Assembly: GCA_948474755.1 (NCBI GenBank)
Contig: CAOLHI010000647.1
Coordinates: 186,001 to 250,000, forward strand
Source: Ctenosaura bakeri
Taxonomy: Eukaryota; Chordata; Lepidosauria; Squamata; Iguanidae
Length of the DNA: 64,000 nt
Direction of reading: 5' to 3'
Positions 1 through 10,805 of this stretch are shown piece after piece. The notes under the pieces are model-generated. The model did not search any database. It worked only from the letters and a program-made list of their open reading frames with translations, and was not told where the DNA came from. Every line of letters begins with the position of its first letter. Position 1 is the first letter of the stretch. The position numbers and the translations under genes were made by a program.

Positions 1-97
1 CTTTTTTCATCTCATAAGAGAAACACAAGTGGTCATCTGTACCTTGAAATAAAGAGGGGACAATTGCCCTGTGTAATTTGATAAATTGTAACCAGAG

Positions 98-166
98 TCC
101 CATTCACACTATGCAGTTATAGCGCTGTGATTTCATACTCTCCGGCATTTCACAGATGAAGACTTA
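98..166. mobile_element. Left-end fragment of palindromic MITE (family 3)
   Basis: Begins CCCATTCACACTATGCAGTT and continues with a 'tatagcgctgtgat' block. The same order is seen in the complete element at 5067-5284. Only the left end is recognisable; it runs straight into the family 1 MITE at 168, so the rest was lost or replaced. Assignment is by sequence resemblance only. Confidence 0.5.
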
Positions 167-167
167 A

Positions 168-346
168 GCCATTTCCTCACAAGACTGTTATAGTGCTATG
201 ATCCCACTTTCAACATCCTACGGAATCCTGGTGCTTGCAGTTTCGGGAGGGGACAGCCAGCCCCTCCTGAAACTGTAAACCCCAGGGTTCCATAGGATGT
301 TGAAAGTGGAATCATAGCACTATAACAGTCTTGTGCGGAAATGGCC
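168..346. mobile_element. Palindromic MITE, family 1 (Harbinger-like), copy A
   Basis: The two halves are inverted copies: GCCATTTCCTCACAAGACTG on the left and the reverse complement, ending GTGCGGAAATGGCC, on the right. Arms are roughly 80 bp around a short centre with 'cagcccctcctgaaactg'. It has no coding capacity and would move only with a transposase supplied elsewhere. Flanking triplets TTA and TCA fit a decayed 3-bp target duplication. Other copies lie at 8147, 13225, 14705, 45285 and 62916, with a half copy at 3718. Confidence 0.8.
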
Positions 347-550
347 TCAAAGATACATGGCCAAGCAACATCAGGATGTGGTCTGAAGGTGCTTTTTATT
401 GAAGGTGCGTTTTGACCTCCTGTACACACTTTATCTCTATTAGTCTGATCCACACTGGCTTTGTTCTTAGGCCAGATGTATTAATAAACTACCCATAAGA
501 ACTGACCTTAAAAAAAAAGACACTTTTGAAATAACCTTAGAATAACCTAA

Positions 551-703
551 GGCCCTTTCACAATATATAGTTACAGCACTTTGATTACATTTTAACTGCC
601 ATAGTTGCATCATGTGGAATCCTGGGATATGTAGTGTGGGTAGACACTACAGCTGTTTGGCTGAAAATTCTAATTACCTTATAAAACTACAAGCTCTGGG
701 TGT
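551..703. mobile_element. Truncated palindromic MITE (family 3-like)
   Basis: Starts GGCCCTTTCACAATATATAG, followed by 'ttacagcactttgatt', 'ggaatcctggga' and, on the far side, 'aaaactacaagctctgg'. This is the block order of family 3 MITEs, but the right terminal repeat is missing. The left flank ends TAA, like the targets of related copies. Confidence 0.5.
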
Positions 704-766
704 TCTTGATGTTGTTGGAAATTAGCTTCCCATACTCCTATCAGCATGCTCAGTTGTCATGGATGC

Positions 767-950
767 TAGGGTTGTCAGATGAAAGCTGAAGAGGACTCCT
801 GTATTTTTAAGGGTTGTGTAGAAGGAGAAGATTCAACAGGTATAGCTTCTCATGCAACCAGGTAACAAGCAGTACTTGCTGAAATTCCTTCTACTTCACA
901 ACTATTGAGGGTACATGAGTCTATTTCCAGTTTTCACTCTGGCAACCCTA
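767..950. mobile_element. MITE, family 4 (TIR TAGGGTTGYCAG), copy 1
   Basis: The left end TAGGGTTGTCAGATGAAAGC is mirrored by the right end ending CTCTGGCAACCCTA. The interior has 'gttgtgtagaaggag...ttcaacaggta' and its partner 'tgctgaaattccttctacttcacaac', so the whole unit is a loose foldback. It is non-coding. Similar units at 51571-51918 and 55238-55426 support a dispersed family. Superfamily is not assigned. Confidence 0.6.
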
Positions 951-1390
951 ATGGTGTAAGTTGTAACTACAACATCTGGTGGGCTCCAGGTTGAACAAGG
1001 CTGTTTGATCATGTTTACTCTCACAGTCATTCTGAGGTATCTGTCACTGAAGCGTTGCAGCTATGACTTTTAATTCAAGGAAGATCCAGTGCAACAGTGG
1101 AAGCCAACGGAATATATTCAAATTGTTTGATACAACAATAAGACAACGATAAAACATAAATAATTCTATTCAAAGACCACTGAAGAACCAGTGTGCCTCT
1201 AAAATTTAAAGTCTAGATGTTGGACCCTAAGTCCCATCAACTCCAGCCAACATGATGAGTGGTCAGAGAGGATAGAAGCTATAGTCCAACAACCTAGGTC
1301 ATGAGTTTCCCCATCTCTGATTCAAAAACAGGAAGCTTCTGCTCTTTCTTCTGGAGCTACAGGACGAACAATACTGTGCAGTAACGCACA
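951..1390. other. No recognisable feature
   Basis: AT-rich single-copy-looking sequence. Short phrases such as 'atagtccaacaacc' recall old repeats, but nothing can be delimited. Confidence 0.4.
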
Positions 1391-1608
1391 ATGTAGTGTG
1401 ATGTAGTGGTTTAAGTGTTGGTCTTGGACTGTGGCAGACCAGGGTTTGAATCCCTGCTCAGCCATGGAGACCCACTGGGTGATCTTGGCCAAGTCATACT
1501 CTTTCAGCCTCAGGGGAAGCCAGCAAATACTGCCAAGAAAACCCCATGATAGGTTCTCCTTATAGTTGCCATAAGTCAGAAAGGATTTGAAGGAATACAA
1601 CAACAACA
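1391..1608 (+). mobile_element. tRNA-derived SINE, sense orientation
   Basis: The head carries 'gtgatgtagtggtttaag' and a pol III B-box-like block GGGTTTGAATCCC near 1441-1453. The body follows the order 'cccactgggtgatcttggcc', 'aagtcatactctttcagcctc', 'gccataagtcagaaaggatt'. It ends in a (CAA)n tail at 1600-1608. Length is about 215 bp, close to full length judged from the other copies here. Copies at 7749, 18004, 31821 and 36926 share the same order. It is retroposed and non-autonomous; I would place it with the tRNA SINEs abundant in squamates but have not matched a named subfamily. Confidence 0.85.
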
Positions 1609-3325
1609 CCACATGTTCATACACATTTACTTGCCTGTGTGTAATAGAACAAAGGAGTATCCATTCCCCATTCACAGGTTTAACATCACAGCAGGCACAT
1701 GATATGACTGCATGTGTTATGCCATCTCTGTTGATAAGGTTTTATTAAAAGCTGTCCTCAGATTCTGCTCAAACGACAAAATGGAGCAGTTTTTTTCTCC
1801 TAGGGATTAAAAACAGGGACCGTCCCTGGTGATAAGGGAAGATTGGAATGTATGGAGATTGTTTCAGTTTATTTCCATATGTTTTGAAATCAAGTTCCAA
1901 GGTGAGCAGAAGTTGTTTTTTAAGTATGGCAAGAGGTGTTGTGATTAAATTACATGCTTGTATTTAAGAAGAATGTTTGCAGAAGAGTTTATTTGTACTT
2001 CCTTGTTGCCTGTAGGTGATTATGCAAGAGGAATGCAATGTTGATAGCCTGTTTAATGCCTGCGTTGTCAAATAATCCCTAATAAGAGGCCGCTCTTATA
2101 TCTGCAGTGTGTTTTGTCTTATGCATTAAAGTGAATGCAAGTGATCTGTCACTTGTATTTTACTCATGACAAAGTGTAAAGTCCTTTAACTGAGAGTAGC
2201 AAGATTTAGCCTCTGCTTGATAAATACATTCACATGCTTTCCTCTGGCCATTTTTGTTTGAGGCTTCTTCCTGTCCTTGTTATATATAAAGCTTTTCCAC
2301 CTCTCTGCAAAACCAAATTGGTCTTGCTCTCTCTTTATGTTCCTATTAATGATCCAAGTAAGTGTTTCATTTTAGGGGGTTTTAATTGCCTGACATTCAG
2401 ATTGTCACACAGAGGTTTTGAGATTAACCCCTTAAATGTGGGAAGTCTATGCCTCTGATGCTGCTGCCCTGTTTTCAGTCCATATGGCTGCAAGACTGTC
2501 CAAACAAAAATCCATAAAAGCAATCAGTGGTCCTGTTTCTTCTGTGTTACTTGCTTTTGATAATATTCATACTTGGCAGCTGCACTAAAATATACATCCC
2601 CCCACCCCAGCATTTGAAATCCCATATGCTCAGACCAAAATAGATTATGCAGACTAACAAGACTGGTACAAATGCTTAATCTTCCTTCATTATTCTATAT
2701 GCAGAATCTGGAATTTAGTAAAAATTTGGAAATATTTCCAAACATGGAGGGAATGGAAGCAGCAGAATAATAAGGTGTTTGCGTGGATGTGGGAACTGAA
2801 GGATGTTTATAGAGAGTTTCCCTTAGCCCTACTTTGTGGATTTGTCTGCACTGTGGCATTAAAAAAAAAGCAGGTAGTGCCATAACTTTGGCAAGAACTA
2901 GAGGAAGGGTATGGCATCTTTACCTTTCCAGATATTATGGCCTATAAATCCAATTAGGTCTATCTGGCATGGCAAGGGAATTCTGGGAGCTATAGTCCAA
3001 AGCACTTGAAGAAACAGAGTTTCCTATCAGTAGGCTGGAGAATGACCTCCCACCTGAAAGGCTTTCTTGCAACAGATTAGGCACTGTGAAGAGCCACCGG
3101 TCATGGATATCGATCAACTGCTGTAGTTATTATGCTATGTATGAATTCCATATGAATCACTGTTCTTCCACTGAGCTTGTTGCTTGCTGAGTGAAACTAT
3201 AAGTTTAATGTGTGTGTGTGTGTTGAGCTTTTACACTTCAAGAGTTTTTACTGAATTTTTGTTTGTACAAAAAAAACCTGTTGAAAACTCTTGTATTTTG
3301 TGCAAAATACATTTTTGTGTGAAAA
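1609..3325. other. Intergenic/intronic DNA without genes
   Basis: No supported exon or RNA gene. It includes the candidate conserved block at 1960-2180, a trace of an old repeat near 2960-3000 ('gggaattctgggagctatag') and a short (GT)n at about 3211-3224. Reading frames here are 60-75 codons and unremarkable. Confidence 0.4.
1960..2180. other. Candidate conserved non-coding block
   Basis: Repeat-free, compositionally balanced stretch with homeodomain-like and basic-region-like words such as TTATGCAAGAGGAATG, CAAATAATCCCTAATAAGAG and TTATGCATTAAAGTG. It resembles vertebrate conserved enhancers in texture. Without alignment this is a suspicion only; no promoter or transcript signal is seen. 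Confidence 0.25.
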
Positions 3326-3535
3326 TTTGCATGATTCTTGAGTAACGCATTAATTGTGGGTGCAAAAATGTATTTCGCACACAATACAATGTTTATTGTG
3401 CAAACTTATTAAATTTTTGCAGAATAATTTGCAAATTTTTGCATGATTCTTGAATACAGCATAATTATGGGTGAAAAAGTGTATTTTGCGCACAATATAA
3501 TGTTTATTGTGCAAACTGATTAAATTTTTGCAAAA
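3326..3535. repeat. 112-bp tandem duplication, AT-rich
   Basis: Two consecutive units begin with 'gcatgattcttga' near 3329 and 3441 and run through 'atgtttattgtgcaaact' and 'attaaatttttgcaaaa'. Period is about 112 bp with scattered substitutions. The sequence is dominated by TGCAAAA/TTTTGCA words, like the unclassified repeats at 11590 and 19130. The minus strand reads open only because the unit is duplicated. Confidence 0.8.
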
Positions 3536-3717
3536 CAAGTCCCCAAATGGAAACGAAATAGTAATAGTAATAATAATAATAGAAAATGTACAAATACTGG
3601 AAACACATTGAGATATGGTTTCTTGGTAAGGATGAGGAAATGTGTGAATATTCTTTCTTTCTTGTATGTGTGCTAAAAAGATGTACTTTGTATTCTGAAC
3701 TGAACTGACATAGAAGG

Positions 3718-3803
3718 CTACTCCCTAAACTGCAAACCCCAGGATTCCATAAGATGTTGAAAGTGGAATAATAACACCATAACAGTCTAGTGCAGAAATG
3801 CCC
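3718..3803. mobile_element. Right half of family 1 MITE
   Basis: Contains the right arm in order: 'ctccctaaactgcaaacccc', 'ggattccataagatgttgaa', 'agtggaataataacaccata', ending GTGCAGAAATGCCC. The matching left arm is absent, so the copy is truncated or deleted. Confidence 0.65.
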
Positions 3804-4132
3804 CATTCTCTAGATTAGTTGCCATTGTTTCCCTAATGCTGTAAAACAGGTTAGGTAAATACAGATTTTTTTAAAAAGTATGGGGCTATATATGTATTAT
3901 ACATAGCTTATTGATTATTTGGTAGATCTACTATAAACTTTTAAAAATATATTTTTAATATATACATTTATTTTACTTATTTCTGTCTTGTTCCTGTTTG
4001 TTTGCTATTTACTAATTTTGTAATTCAGGTCCTACATACTCACTTTTTCTTGGGATTTGAGCAATGACATGAGGGGTGACATGCCCTTAGTCATCTCTTT
4101 GCATGTCATCTCTGGAATGCTTGTCCAGAGCA
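3804..4132. other. AT-rich DNA, no feature
   Basis: Only short A/T runs and 'atatat' words are seen. Confidence 0.4.
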
Positions 4133-4162
4133 AATAATAATAACAACAACAACAACAACAAC

Positions 4163-4196
<34 letters not shown>

Positions 4197-4206
4197 GTAA
4201 TAATAT
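4133..4206. repeat. (AAT/AAC)n microsatellite
   Basis: About 24 trinucleotide units: an AAT stretch, then a CAA block, then a longer AAT block with one TAG interruption. Such tails often mark the 3' ends of LINEs or SINEs, but no clear element precedes it. Both strands read as poly-Asn or poly-Tyr frames, which are not genes. Confidence 0.9.
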
Positions 4207-5066
4207 AATTTATATTTCACCTTTTCCCAGTCCAGAAAATGTACTTGCTCTACAGGGTTGTTGTGGAGATAAAATGGGATTATTCTACATATATTTCTCT
4301 GACCTTCTTTCAGGAAGAATGTAGTGGAAAAGTGATGACACCTATGTAGTGTAGGTGTGCGCTGACCTGTGTGCAAATGATGGGGAGTTGGGAATGCACT
4401 TGAAAATATGACTCAGGGACAGCTCCATCCTTGCATGTTTTGGCCAAAAGAAAAAAATTTCTGGAGAGTGTGGCTCTTGCATCCTCCTTTGTCAGTTTTT
4501 TGGCAGAACAGTACTTCTGTTCATTATTGCTTATTTCAACATTCCTTCCTTCCTTCATGATTATTTTTCTCTAAATGCAGTGGTCACCTATCCATCACCA
4601 GAAAAAGATGAAAAAGGGAAGGCGGAAATCGACATAGAATTTAAACATATTGATTTATATGTGTAAATTATTATTTTTTTAAATAAGAACTGTAATATAA
4701 ATTGAAATACAATACATCTAGCACCATTTCTGAAGTACAGCCTATAATGTAAGTAGAAATACAGACTATATCACCATAACAGAGGAAGGCTGTCACCGGG
4801 TAAGCTGTGTGACTGCTCAGTATTCTGTCAAAATGTGAACTGTGAATGGACAATTTCAAAGCCCTTTCTTTCTCTTCTCAGGGTTTTTGGCCTTTAAACT
4901 GTACTTCACCGGACAGATCTTCAAAAAGAGGACTGTCCTTTCTAAAGCAAGATACGTGGCCATTCATTTCCCCTAGGCTAGAAATCAAGTCTATAGTCTC
5001 TTGCAATTTCAAACATGGCTGTTTTTTTCTGCACGCATGAATTGTGGTTCCTTACCTGAAACCCAG
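4207..5066. other. No recognisable feature
   Basis: Text such as 'tatatttcaccttttcccag' just after the microsatellite may be an old LINE tail. The rest looks unique and non-coding. Confidence 0.35.
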
Positions 5067-5284
5067 AGCCCATTCACACTACTGAATTGTAGTACTACTA
5101 TTCCAATTTAATTGCCATGATTCCATCCCATTGAGTTCTGGCATTTGCCGTATAGGGAAGGCTTTTTAGAATTCTCAGAGAACCCCAGTCCCTCACCAAA
5201 CTACAAACTCCAGGATTCAATAGGATGGAACTTTGGTAGTTAAAGTAGAATAATAGCGCTATAACTGTGCAGTGTGAATGGGCC
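5067..5284. mobile_element. Palindromic MITE, family 3, complete copy
   Basis: The left end AGCCCATTCACACTACTGAA is mirrored by the right end ending GCAGTGTGAATGGGCC. Inside are 'gattccatcccattgagttc' and, inverted, 'actccaggattcaataggat', 'ggaataatagcgctataact' type blocks shared with family 1. About 218 bp, non-coding. The shared interior shows that families 1 and 3 are sister lineages with diverged termini. Confidence 0.7.
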
Positions 5285-6919
5285 CCAGGTCAGTTGTCAG
5301 ATAGCCTTCTTGATTTAGAGAAATGTTTGAAATGCTCAGCAGCTGCTGGGCATATAGTGCCAAAGGTTGTAATTGGGGAAATCAATATGTAAATTGTGAA
5401 GGAATTTGTATAACAACAATTGTGACGACTGTTGTCATTCCCCCTCTCAGTTTGTGAGCTTTTACAGCCAGCTATTTTCAGACCTTTATTTGGAGCCATG
5501 AGGGTTAGAACCTTGCTTTTTTAAAGAAAGAAAGAGAAAGTTGAAGTTCTCAGCATGTCAAATGGCAGCCAAAATAACAAGGCTGTTAGCTTAAACAGCA
5601 GCCTTATAAGATACTGGGAATGCATACAGTCTTGATTGTAGTTTGGCCTTTTCACAGCATATTTAGAACAATGAGAGAGCTTGAAACATTACAATACCAG
5701 AGGGAAGCTGTATTTCTCATAACTGCAGATAATTAGCAATTTTTTTTAGCACCACAATCTTCAGGCTAAATAGGCAATTAGACAAAATAATTATTTGCCT
5801 ACATACAAGATGGCTGTTAGAACTTTAGTACCTGGGATGCTGTAGCTGTTGCCAGTCCTAAATGTTATTGTCCTTGTATTATAGTGAGGTGGCTAATTTT
5901 TGAGAATTTAATTAGGTTCCACAATTCTAGAAATTGATTAAAGCTTACAAACCCCTAAAAACCAACAGTCGTCATCCACTGTCAATTGTGCTGAGCAGGA
6001 CTAATAATCACAAACAGTGTGTGTTGATGCCAAAGCAGAACTCAGAACAATAAACTTTCCAGCTGAAGGATTGTGGGAGTTGTAGTACAAAGAAGGCTGT
6101 GCCTTGAAGGATCTGCAGGCAGATCTCTGCAAACAGTCATTCTCTCATTCATGAAAGGATGGTGGGTGGGGCTGCTTTTCACTGGTCCCCATTACAGCCT
6201 CATCTACCAGCTCACCTACATCCAGTTTGGAACATGGACAGACCCTTCAGAAATATTTATGAAGTGGCACAGAATCTGGTAAGAGAAAAGGGTAATTGGT
6301 GAAAAATGCACCTCACAATCTTCCCTAAGCAGGAACTTAATTGCAGTTCCTTCTGTGAGTGAGGATAAAAAAAAAAAATCCTTACATTTGTGAAAAGCCT
6401 GTGCTAGAGTCAATTCTTTGGCACAGTCCTGATTCTCAACTATATATTCCCATGGCAAAATAAACAGATGTGTATTTGCCATAGGTAGTGGAGTAGCCTT
6501 ATACATGCAATTGATTTTATTTGAAGGAAAACCATCTGGTGCAAAGTGGTTCAGCTGCACTGTCTTCAAACTATCATACTGACTCCATCCCTCACATTCT
6601 GCTGTGGGTTACACATGTATCCCCAGTAGTTAACACACATCATGGGGAGCCCTGGGAATGAATCCTGCTCTCCCACTGCCAAAACCTGAGACCTAGAGAT
6701 GGCACCTGGTGATATTGTTAAGTATTAAGCATTAAGAGCCAACCACAGTTGCTCATAGCTAGTCATTCAAACACAAACGCACACACACAAAGCACATTTT
6801 CCTATTTGGAAATTAAGAAAGAAATACCAGCTAAAGGGGCTGTCCCCAGATTTAGGTGAAATGAGGAGGTTTTTTCTTGTTGCTTACTTTGGGAGATGGG
6901 ATGAGAACATTTAATTGTT
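5285..6919. other. Intergenic/intronic DNA without genes
   Basis: No exon signals. It includes 'ggattgtgggagttgtagta' near 6067 (old repeat debris) and a short (CA)n at about 6777-6789. Frames are below 120 codons and show no family resemblance. Confidence 0.4.
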
Positions 6920-7136
6920 AGATTTGCTTCTGGCCAGAATATGTGTAGCAGAGTGGAGGGTGAGCCCTGGCATCATAACAGCTGTGAGGGAAGGAACCTT
7001 CTTTGGAGGTTTTTAAACAGAGACTGAATGGCCATCTGTTGGGAGTGCTTTGATGTGTGTTCCTGCATAGCAGGGGGTTGGACTTGATGGCCCCTGTGGT
7101 CTCTTCCAATTCAAGGATTCTATGATTCAATGAAAT
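6920..7136 (+). mobile_element. CR1-type LINE 3' end, plus strand
   Basis: The order 'ggaggtttttaaacagagac', 'tgaatggccatctgttggga', 'gcagggggttggacttgatg', 'ggtctcttccaattcaagg', ending ATTCTATGATTC, is the 3' end of reptilian CR1 elements, whose terminal repeat resembles ATTCTATGR. It is severely 5'-truncated and non-coding. A minus-strand relative lies at 22105-22215. Confidence 0.8.
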
Positions 7137-7748
7137 AAACACATAGATCCCCGCGACAGTCTTTGCAAGTTTCAGCAACAAATCCTCATTAAGCTTTACC
7201 AGTTGTAGCAAGCTGCTGATCTACTGGATGAGCTGGAGATCTGAACACAGCTCTTTCCTCTTGTCTGGAGCTGAATCCACCAAAACAGAGAATATACACC
7301 TCATGTCCTGCCTGGAGCTAGTCCATGAAAAGTGGAGACTCAGGCTAGACCCCAAGATCTGGCAATCCTAAGGCAGAAGCTGACAAGGACCTGCTGGAAT
7401 AGGCGACACTGGCATCTTTGTTGTGAGAAGAGACTACCTGAGTTTAAAGGTCCCTCACATGTGAAGGTTATATCGGCTGGGTGGTTGCTCCAGGCATGGG
7501 TTATATTGTTATGCATAAATCGGAATGTTAGCTCAATGTGGAAGCATATTTTTGACAAAGACTATACTCAATTCAGTATGAATGCACATACTACATTTAT
7601 TAGCTATTTTGCCCAAGTCCATATGTAACTGTTTTAAATTATTTAATCATTAAATTGTTTACTAGGCTTTTAGACCACTTAAATTATTATTTGGATGTTT
7701 AAATGGATTTAAACTGATGTTGTCTGTGTGCCTTCCTAAGATCTTGTC
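7137..7748. other. No recognisable feature
   Basis: Frames of about 98 and 72 codons overlap on opposite strands with no motif. I see no repeat boundaries. Confidence 0.35.
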
Positions 7749-7970
7749 TTGTTGTTGTGTGCCTTCAAGTTGTTTCCAATTTATGGTGAACACATCATGG
7801 GGTTTTCTTTGCAAGATTTGTTCAGAACGGGTTTTGCCTTTGTCCATCTCAGAGGCTGAGAAAGTATGACTGGCCCAAGGTCACCCAGTGGCTTTCCATG
7901 GCTGAACAGAGATTTGAACCCTGGTTTGAATGTTGAGTACCACTCAAACCACTACACCATGCTAGCTCTG
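7749..7970 (-). mobile_element. tRNA-derived SINE, antisense
   Basis: The (CAA)n tail appears as TTGTTGTTGTG at the left. Then come 'gccttcaagttgtttccaat', 'catggggttttctttgcaag', 'caaggtcacccagtggcttt', the B box as GATTTGAACCCTGG, and the head 'aaaccactacaccatgctag'. About 220 bp, nearly complete. Confidence 0.9.
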
Positions 7971-8146
7971 GTGAGCTTGCCTACCTTTATATGCCAGACT
8001 TATAGGTTGGGATATAAATGTTTCCATAGATATACAAATATTAATTCAGTACAAGTCTGCTGAGAAGTACACCTACTGAGTTCAGTTATACTGATTTGCA
8101 TGTATTTGGGATAGCAGCCTTAGTTATATAATACCATTGGATCATA

Positions 8147-8339
8147 GACCATTTCCGTACAAGACTGTTATAGCGCTATGATTCCACTTTCACCATGATT
8201 CCTCTTTCAACATCCTATGGAATCCTGGGGTTTGGGAGGTGCCGGCCAGCTGGCCTCTCCCTAAACTGCAAACCCCAGAATTCCATAGGATGTTGAAAAT
8301 GGAACCATAGCGCTATAACAGTATTGTGCGGAAATGGCC
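8147..8339. mobile_element. Palindromic MITE, family 1, copy C
   Basis: Ends are GACCATTTCCGTACAAGACT and GTGCGGAAATGGCC (reverse arm). The core carries 'tggaatcctggggtttggga' against 'accccagaattccataggat'. A short repeated phrase ('gattccactttcaccatgat') widens the left arm. Target triplets do not match (ATA/CCA), so one end may have been altered. It ends 28 bp before a family 2 MITE. Confidence 0.8.
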
Positions 8340-8366
8340 CCAGTCTTCCTCCACAGCGGAGTCTTA

Positions 8367-8831
8367 GGCCCTTTCCACACTGGGCTATTAAAACGGTGCA
8401 GAGCGACCTCTGACAGAGGTCTTCTGCACCGTGCAGTGGACTGGGGTGGACTACTTTTCGTAGTTCTGCACCTCAGTCCTCTCCAGAGTGACCGGAACTG
8501 GTCGCGCAGCGTGCTTTTTAAAAACCTCTTTTAAGGATTTTGAAAAGCACGGCGCGCGCGACCCCATGTTGCTCCGTCGCCGCGCTCCGGTGCAGATTTG
8601 CAGGCGCGCACTAATGCGTGCCTGCAGATCTGCCAGGGGCGAGTTTTAGGCTGGCAAGCTTCTCTGGTTGGTGGAGACCCTCCACCAACCGGAAGCTGCC
8701 ATTTTGGACGCCGGAGCAGTGCGGACTGATGAGCTCGCACTGCTCCTCATCCCAACGGACTCGATCGGATGGAGAAGAAATCCGGTGAGTTCCGTTTCTG
8801 CCCGATTCACGCCCCACGTGTGGAAAGGGCC
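8367..8831. mobile_element. Multi-hairpin MITE, family 2, copy 1
   Basis: Terminal inverted repeats GGCCCTTTCCACAC are perfect over 14 bp and the element is flanked by TTA on both sides (8364-8366, 8832-8834), a Harbinger-like 3-bp target duplication. The 465-bp interior is a chain of stem-loops: 8393-8432 (ten-base outer stem, inner GACCTCTG/CAGAGGTC), 8438-8479, 8511-8550 (A/T stem), 8592-8633 (19-base stem), 8658-8696 (GGTTGGTGGAG stem) and 8714-8745 (GAGCAGTGCG stem). It is GC-rich against AT-rich flanks and non-coding. A 435-bp sister copy is at 42959-43393. Confidence 0.85.
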
Positions 8832-8857
8832 TTAGTCTTCTCCTTGTCTCTGCCACA

Positions 8858-8935
8858 TTTTGTCTTCATAACAGTTCTGTTAGGTGGAAAGTGACTGAGG
8901 GAGGATTTGAACCCTAGTCTCTCAAACCATATAAA
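8858..8935 (-). mobile_element. MIR-like tRNA SINE fragment
   Basis: 'cttcataacagttctgttag', 'gtggaaagtgactgagggag' and 'GGATTTGAACCCTAG' follow the order of a tRNA SINE read antisense, including a B box. Short and decayed; it may instead be the tRNA SINE family listed elsewhere. Confidence 0.4.
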
Positions 8936-10559
8936 AGAGCCTGTTCATGGCACCCGGCTTTTAATAAACATGCAGACTTCTGTTTTATGAAGTCCAACTA
9001 CATACACTTTGATCTTTGGTTTAAAAGTGAAAGAGATAAGGAAAGCAAGCCAGTATTTCAATGCAACCTTTTAAAAAAAACAAATCTGAATTTCAACACC
9101 ACAGTGTTTAAAAGTATAACTCAATCTCGTGACATTTATTGTCCATCTTTTTCTTTAAAAAAATGTTCAGGGTTCTAAAATTAACTTGGCAAATCAAAAT
9201 GCAGTACCATACATCTAGCAAAGTCAACCTTCACTTATTGATTGATGAGCCCATTTGACAAGTCACTTTTCAGCAGACCTCATTGATGCACTCTGTTGCA
9301 ACAGGGATTTCTAGATTCAGATAGATTAGCACAGAAACAAATGTTGCAATCTTTTTACTTGAGCAAAGCCTTTTGAAGACACATACTGGAGTTTCAGAAA
9401 ATGGGGGTTGAGAATTGCAAATCCATGTATATTTTAATTCTCAAGATGTGCTGAACATTTTGATGTTTTCATTTATTGTACTGGTTGAGGGAAGCTGAGA
9501 TTTGTAATTTGAACTGAGCTTCCCCTTCCCACAGTATCCACTTCAAAAATCAGTGTTGTTGTAGGGTTGCCAAGTCTTGGGACACTGGCTGAAGTCTTAG
9601 GAAACTGCTGTCCTTTGTGGGTCTGCACACAGGGAGACAAAACTTGAGAAGAGTCTGGGGACTGAAAGAGGAAGAAGCTTAACTTTTGTATGCAGTGTAG
9701 TTTTCAAGCCTGAGTACCTATTTCCACAACATTTTTGGGCTTTTAAGTTCAACACAAAGCGATAGGGGAGTGTCTCTGCCACCTAGGTATACCAAAAATC
9801 CATGGGTGACAGGAGAGCAGTTGGGCCCATTTGTGTTCCTTAGAGCAAGGCAGAGCGTGAACACTAGCATTGCAATTCATGAGCCTTTTTGTAGTACAAG
9901 ACCTGGCAGCAGCAGTAGCTCAAGGCCTGGAGGAAAAACTCTGAAGGCTGGTGGTGAGCCTGCCCTACCTTTTCCACGAACTCTAGCAGCAGCCCAGGGC
10001 CTAGAAAAACTCCCCATGTATCGCTATGCTATAGAAAAACCCAGATGGGAAGGGAGCTATTGGGTGCATTTTTATACCTGCCCTGCCATCAAAATATGCT
10101 TCCCTTTCCCCCATAACTTCTTACGGCCATATTAGTTGGTTAGCTGGTTTTCCCACAGACTTTGAACCCATTATTCTTATGCCAATTTCCACAACTAGTT
10201 GACTCAGAAGAACTTCTGTACTGCCTTTCAACCGTTACCTGCCTAGCCTTTATGAAATCACAAGGTCTCACCTCCCATGGTGTCACAAGGACTCATCTCC
10301 TGTATCGTCACAAGGATCCATACAAATCTCAAGGAATGGGACAAACTGGTAATCCTAGAGTTGAGAAATACCTTTATTGGGACCACTAGAATGTCCTAAG
10401 AGTGGTGTGAATTTTCAGGTTCTTCAACACTATATATCAGACTGAGTATTACAAAAACTACAGCGCTAATGTTTTGACATCTATCCTGATTTCTGGTCTT
10501 TTCTATTTCCTGCACCCATCCTAATTTTTATAAAAACCAACCTGACAAAAAGTTCTGAA
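8936..10559. other. No supported gene or repeat
   Basis: A 121-codon plus frame at 9770-10135 shows no family resemblance. Two similar phrases, 'gcagcagtagctcaaggcctgg' shortened at 9909 and 'gcagcagcccagggcctag' at 9987, suggest a small internal duplication. 'gtagggttgccaag' at 9561 recalls family 4 MITE ends but has no partner. Confidence 0.35.
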
Positions 10560-10786
10560 GAACCCCTCTCTGGAAGGGATAGCTTCATATGTCATTGGGT
10601 AAATGGCCAGATGTACAGATGGGTAGCTACTGGTGGGGTGTTGGTGATTTCATGCCAGGTATTATGTATTGTTGTGGTTTTTTGTTTTAATGTCTTTGTC
10701 TCTTATTGTATATGTTGTTGCTCTGCCCTTTAGTGGAAAGGGCATTATAAATAAATGTTGTTGTTGTCTTCACACACACACACACA
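10560..10786 (+). mobile_element. LINE 3' tail (L2/CR1-type) with (CA)n
   Basis: 'tgtctcttattgtatatgtt', 'gctctgccctttagtggaaa', 'gggcattataaataaatg' and a (TTG)n run are typical of L2-like 3' ends. A (CA)8 tract follows at about 10771-10786. The left limit is a guess. Confidence 0.45.
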
Positions 10787-10805
10787 GATCCTTTGCTCTG
10801 ATTTT

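Noticed and set aside
4103..4376. Opposing frames with poly-Asn and poly-Tyr/Cys runs
   Set aside because: They are translations of the AAT/AAC microsatellite at 4133-4206; no exon structure.
9770..10135. 121-codon plus-strand frame
   Set aside because: No recognisable motif, no Kozak or promoter context, no splice sites, and no family resemblance.
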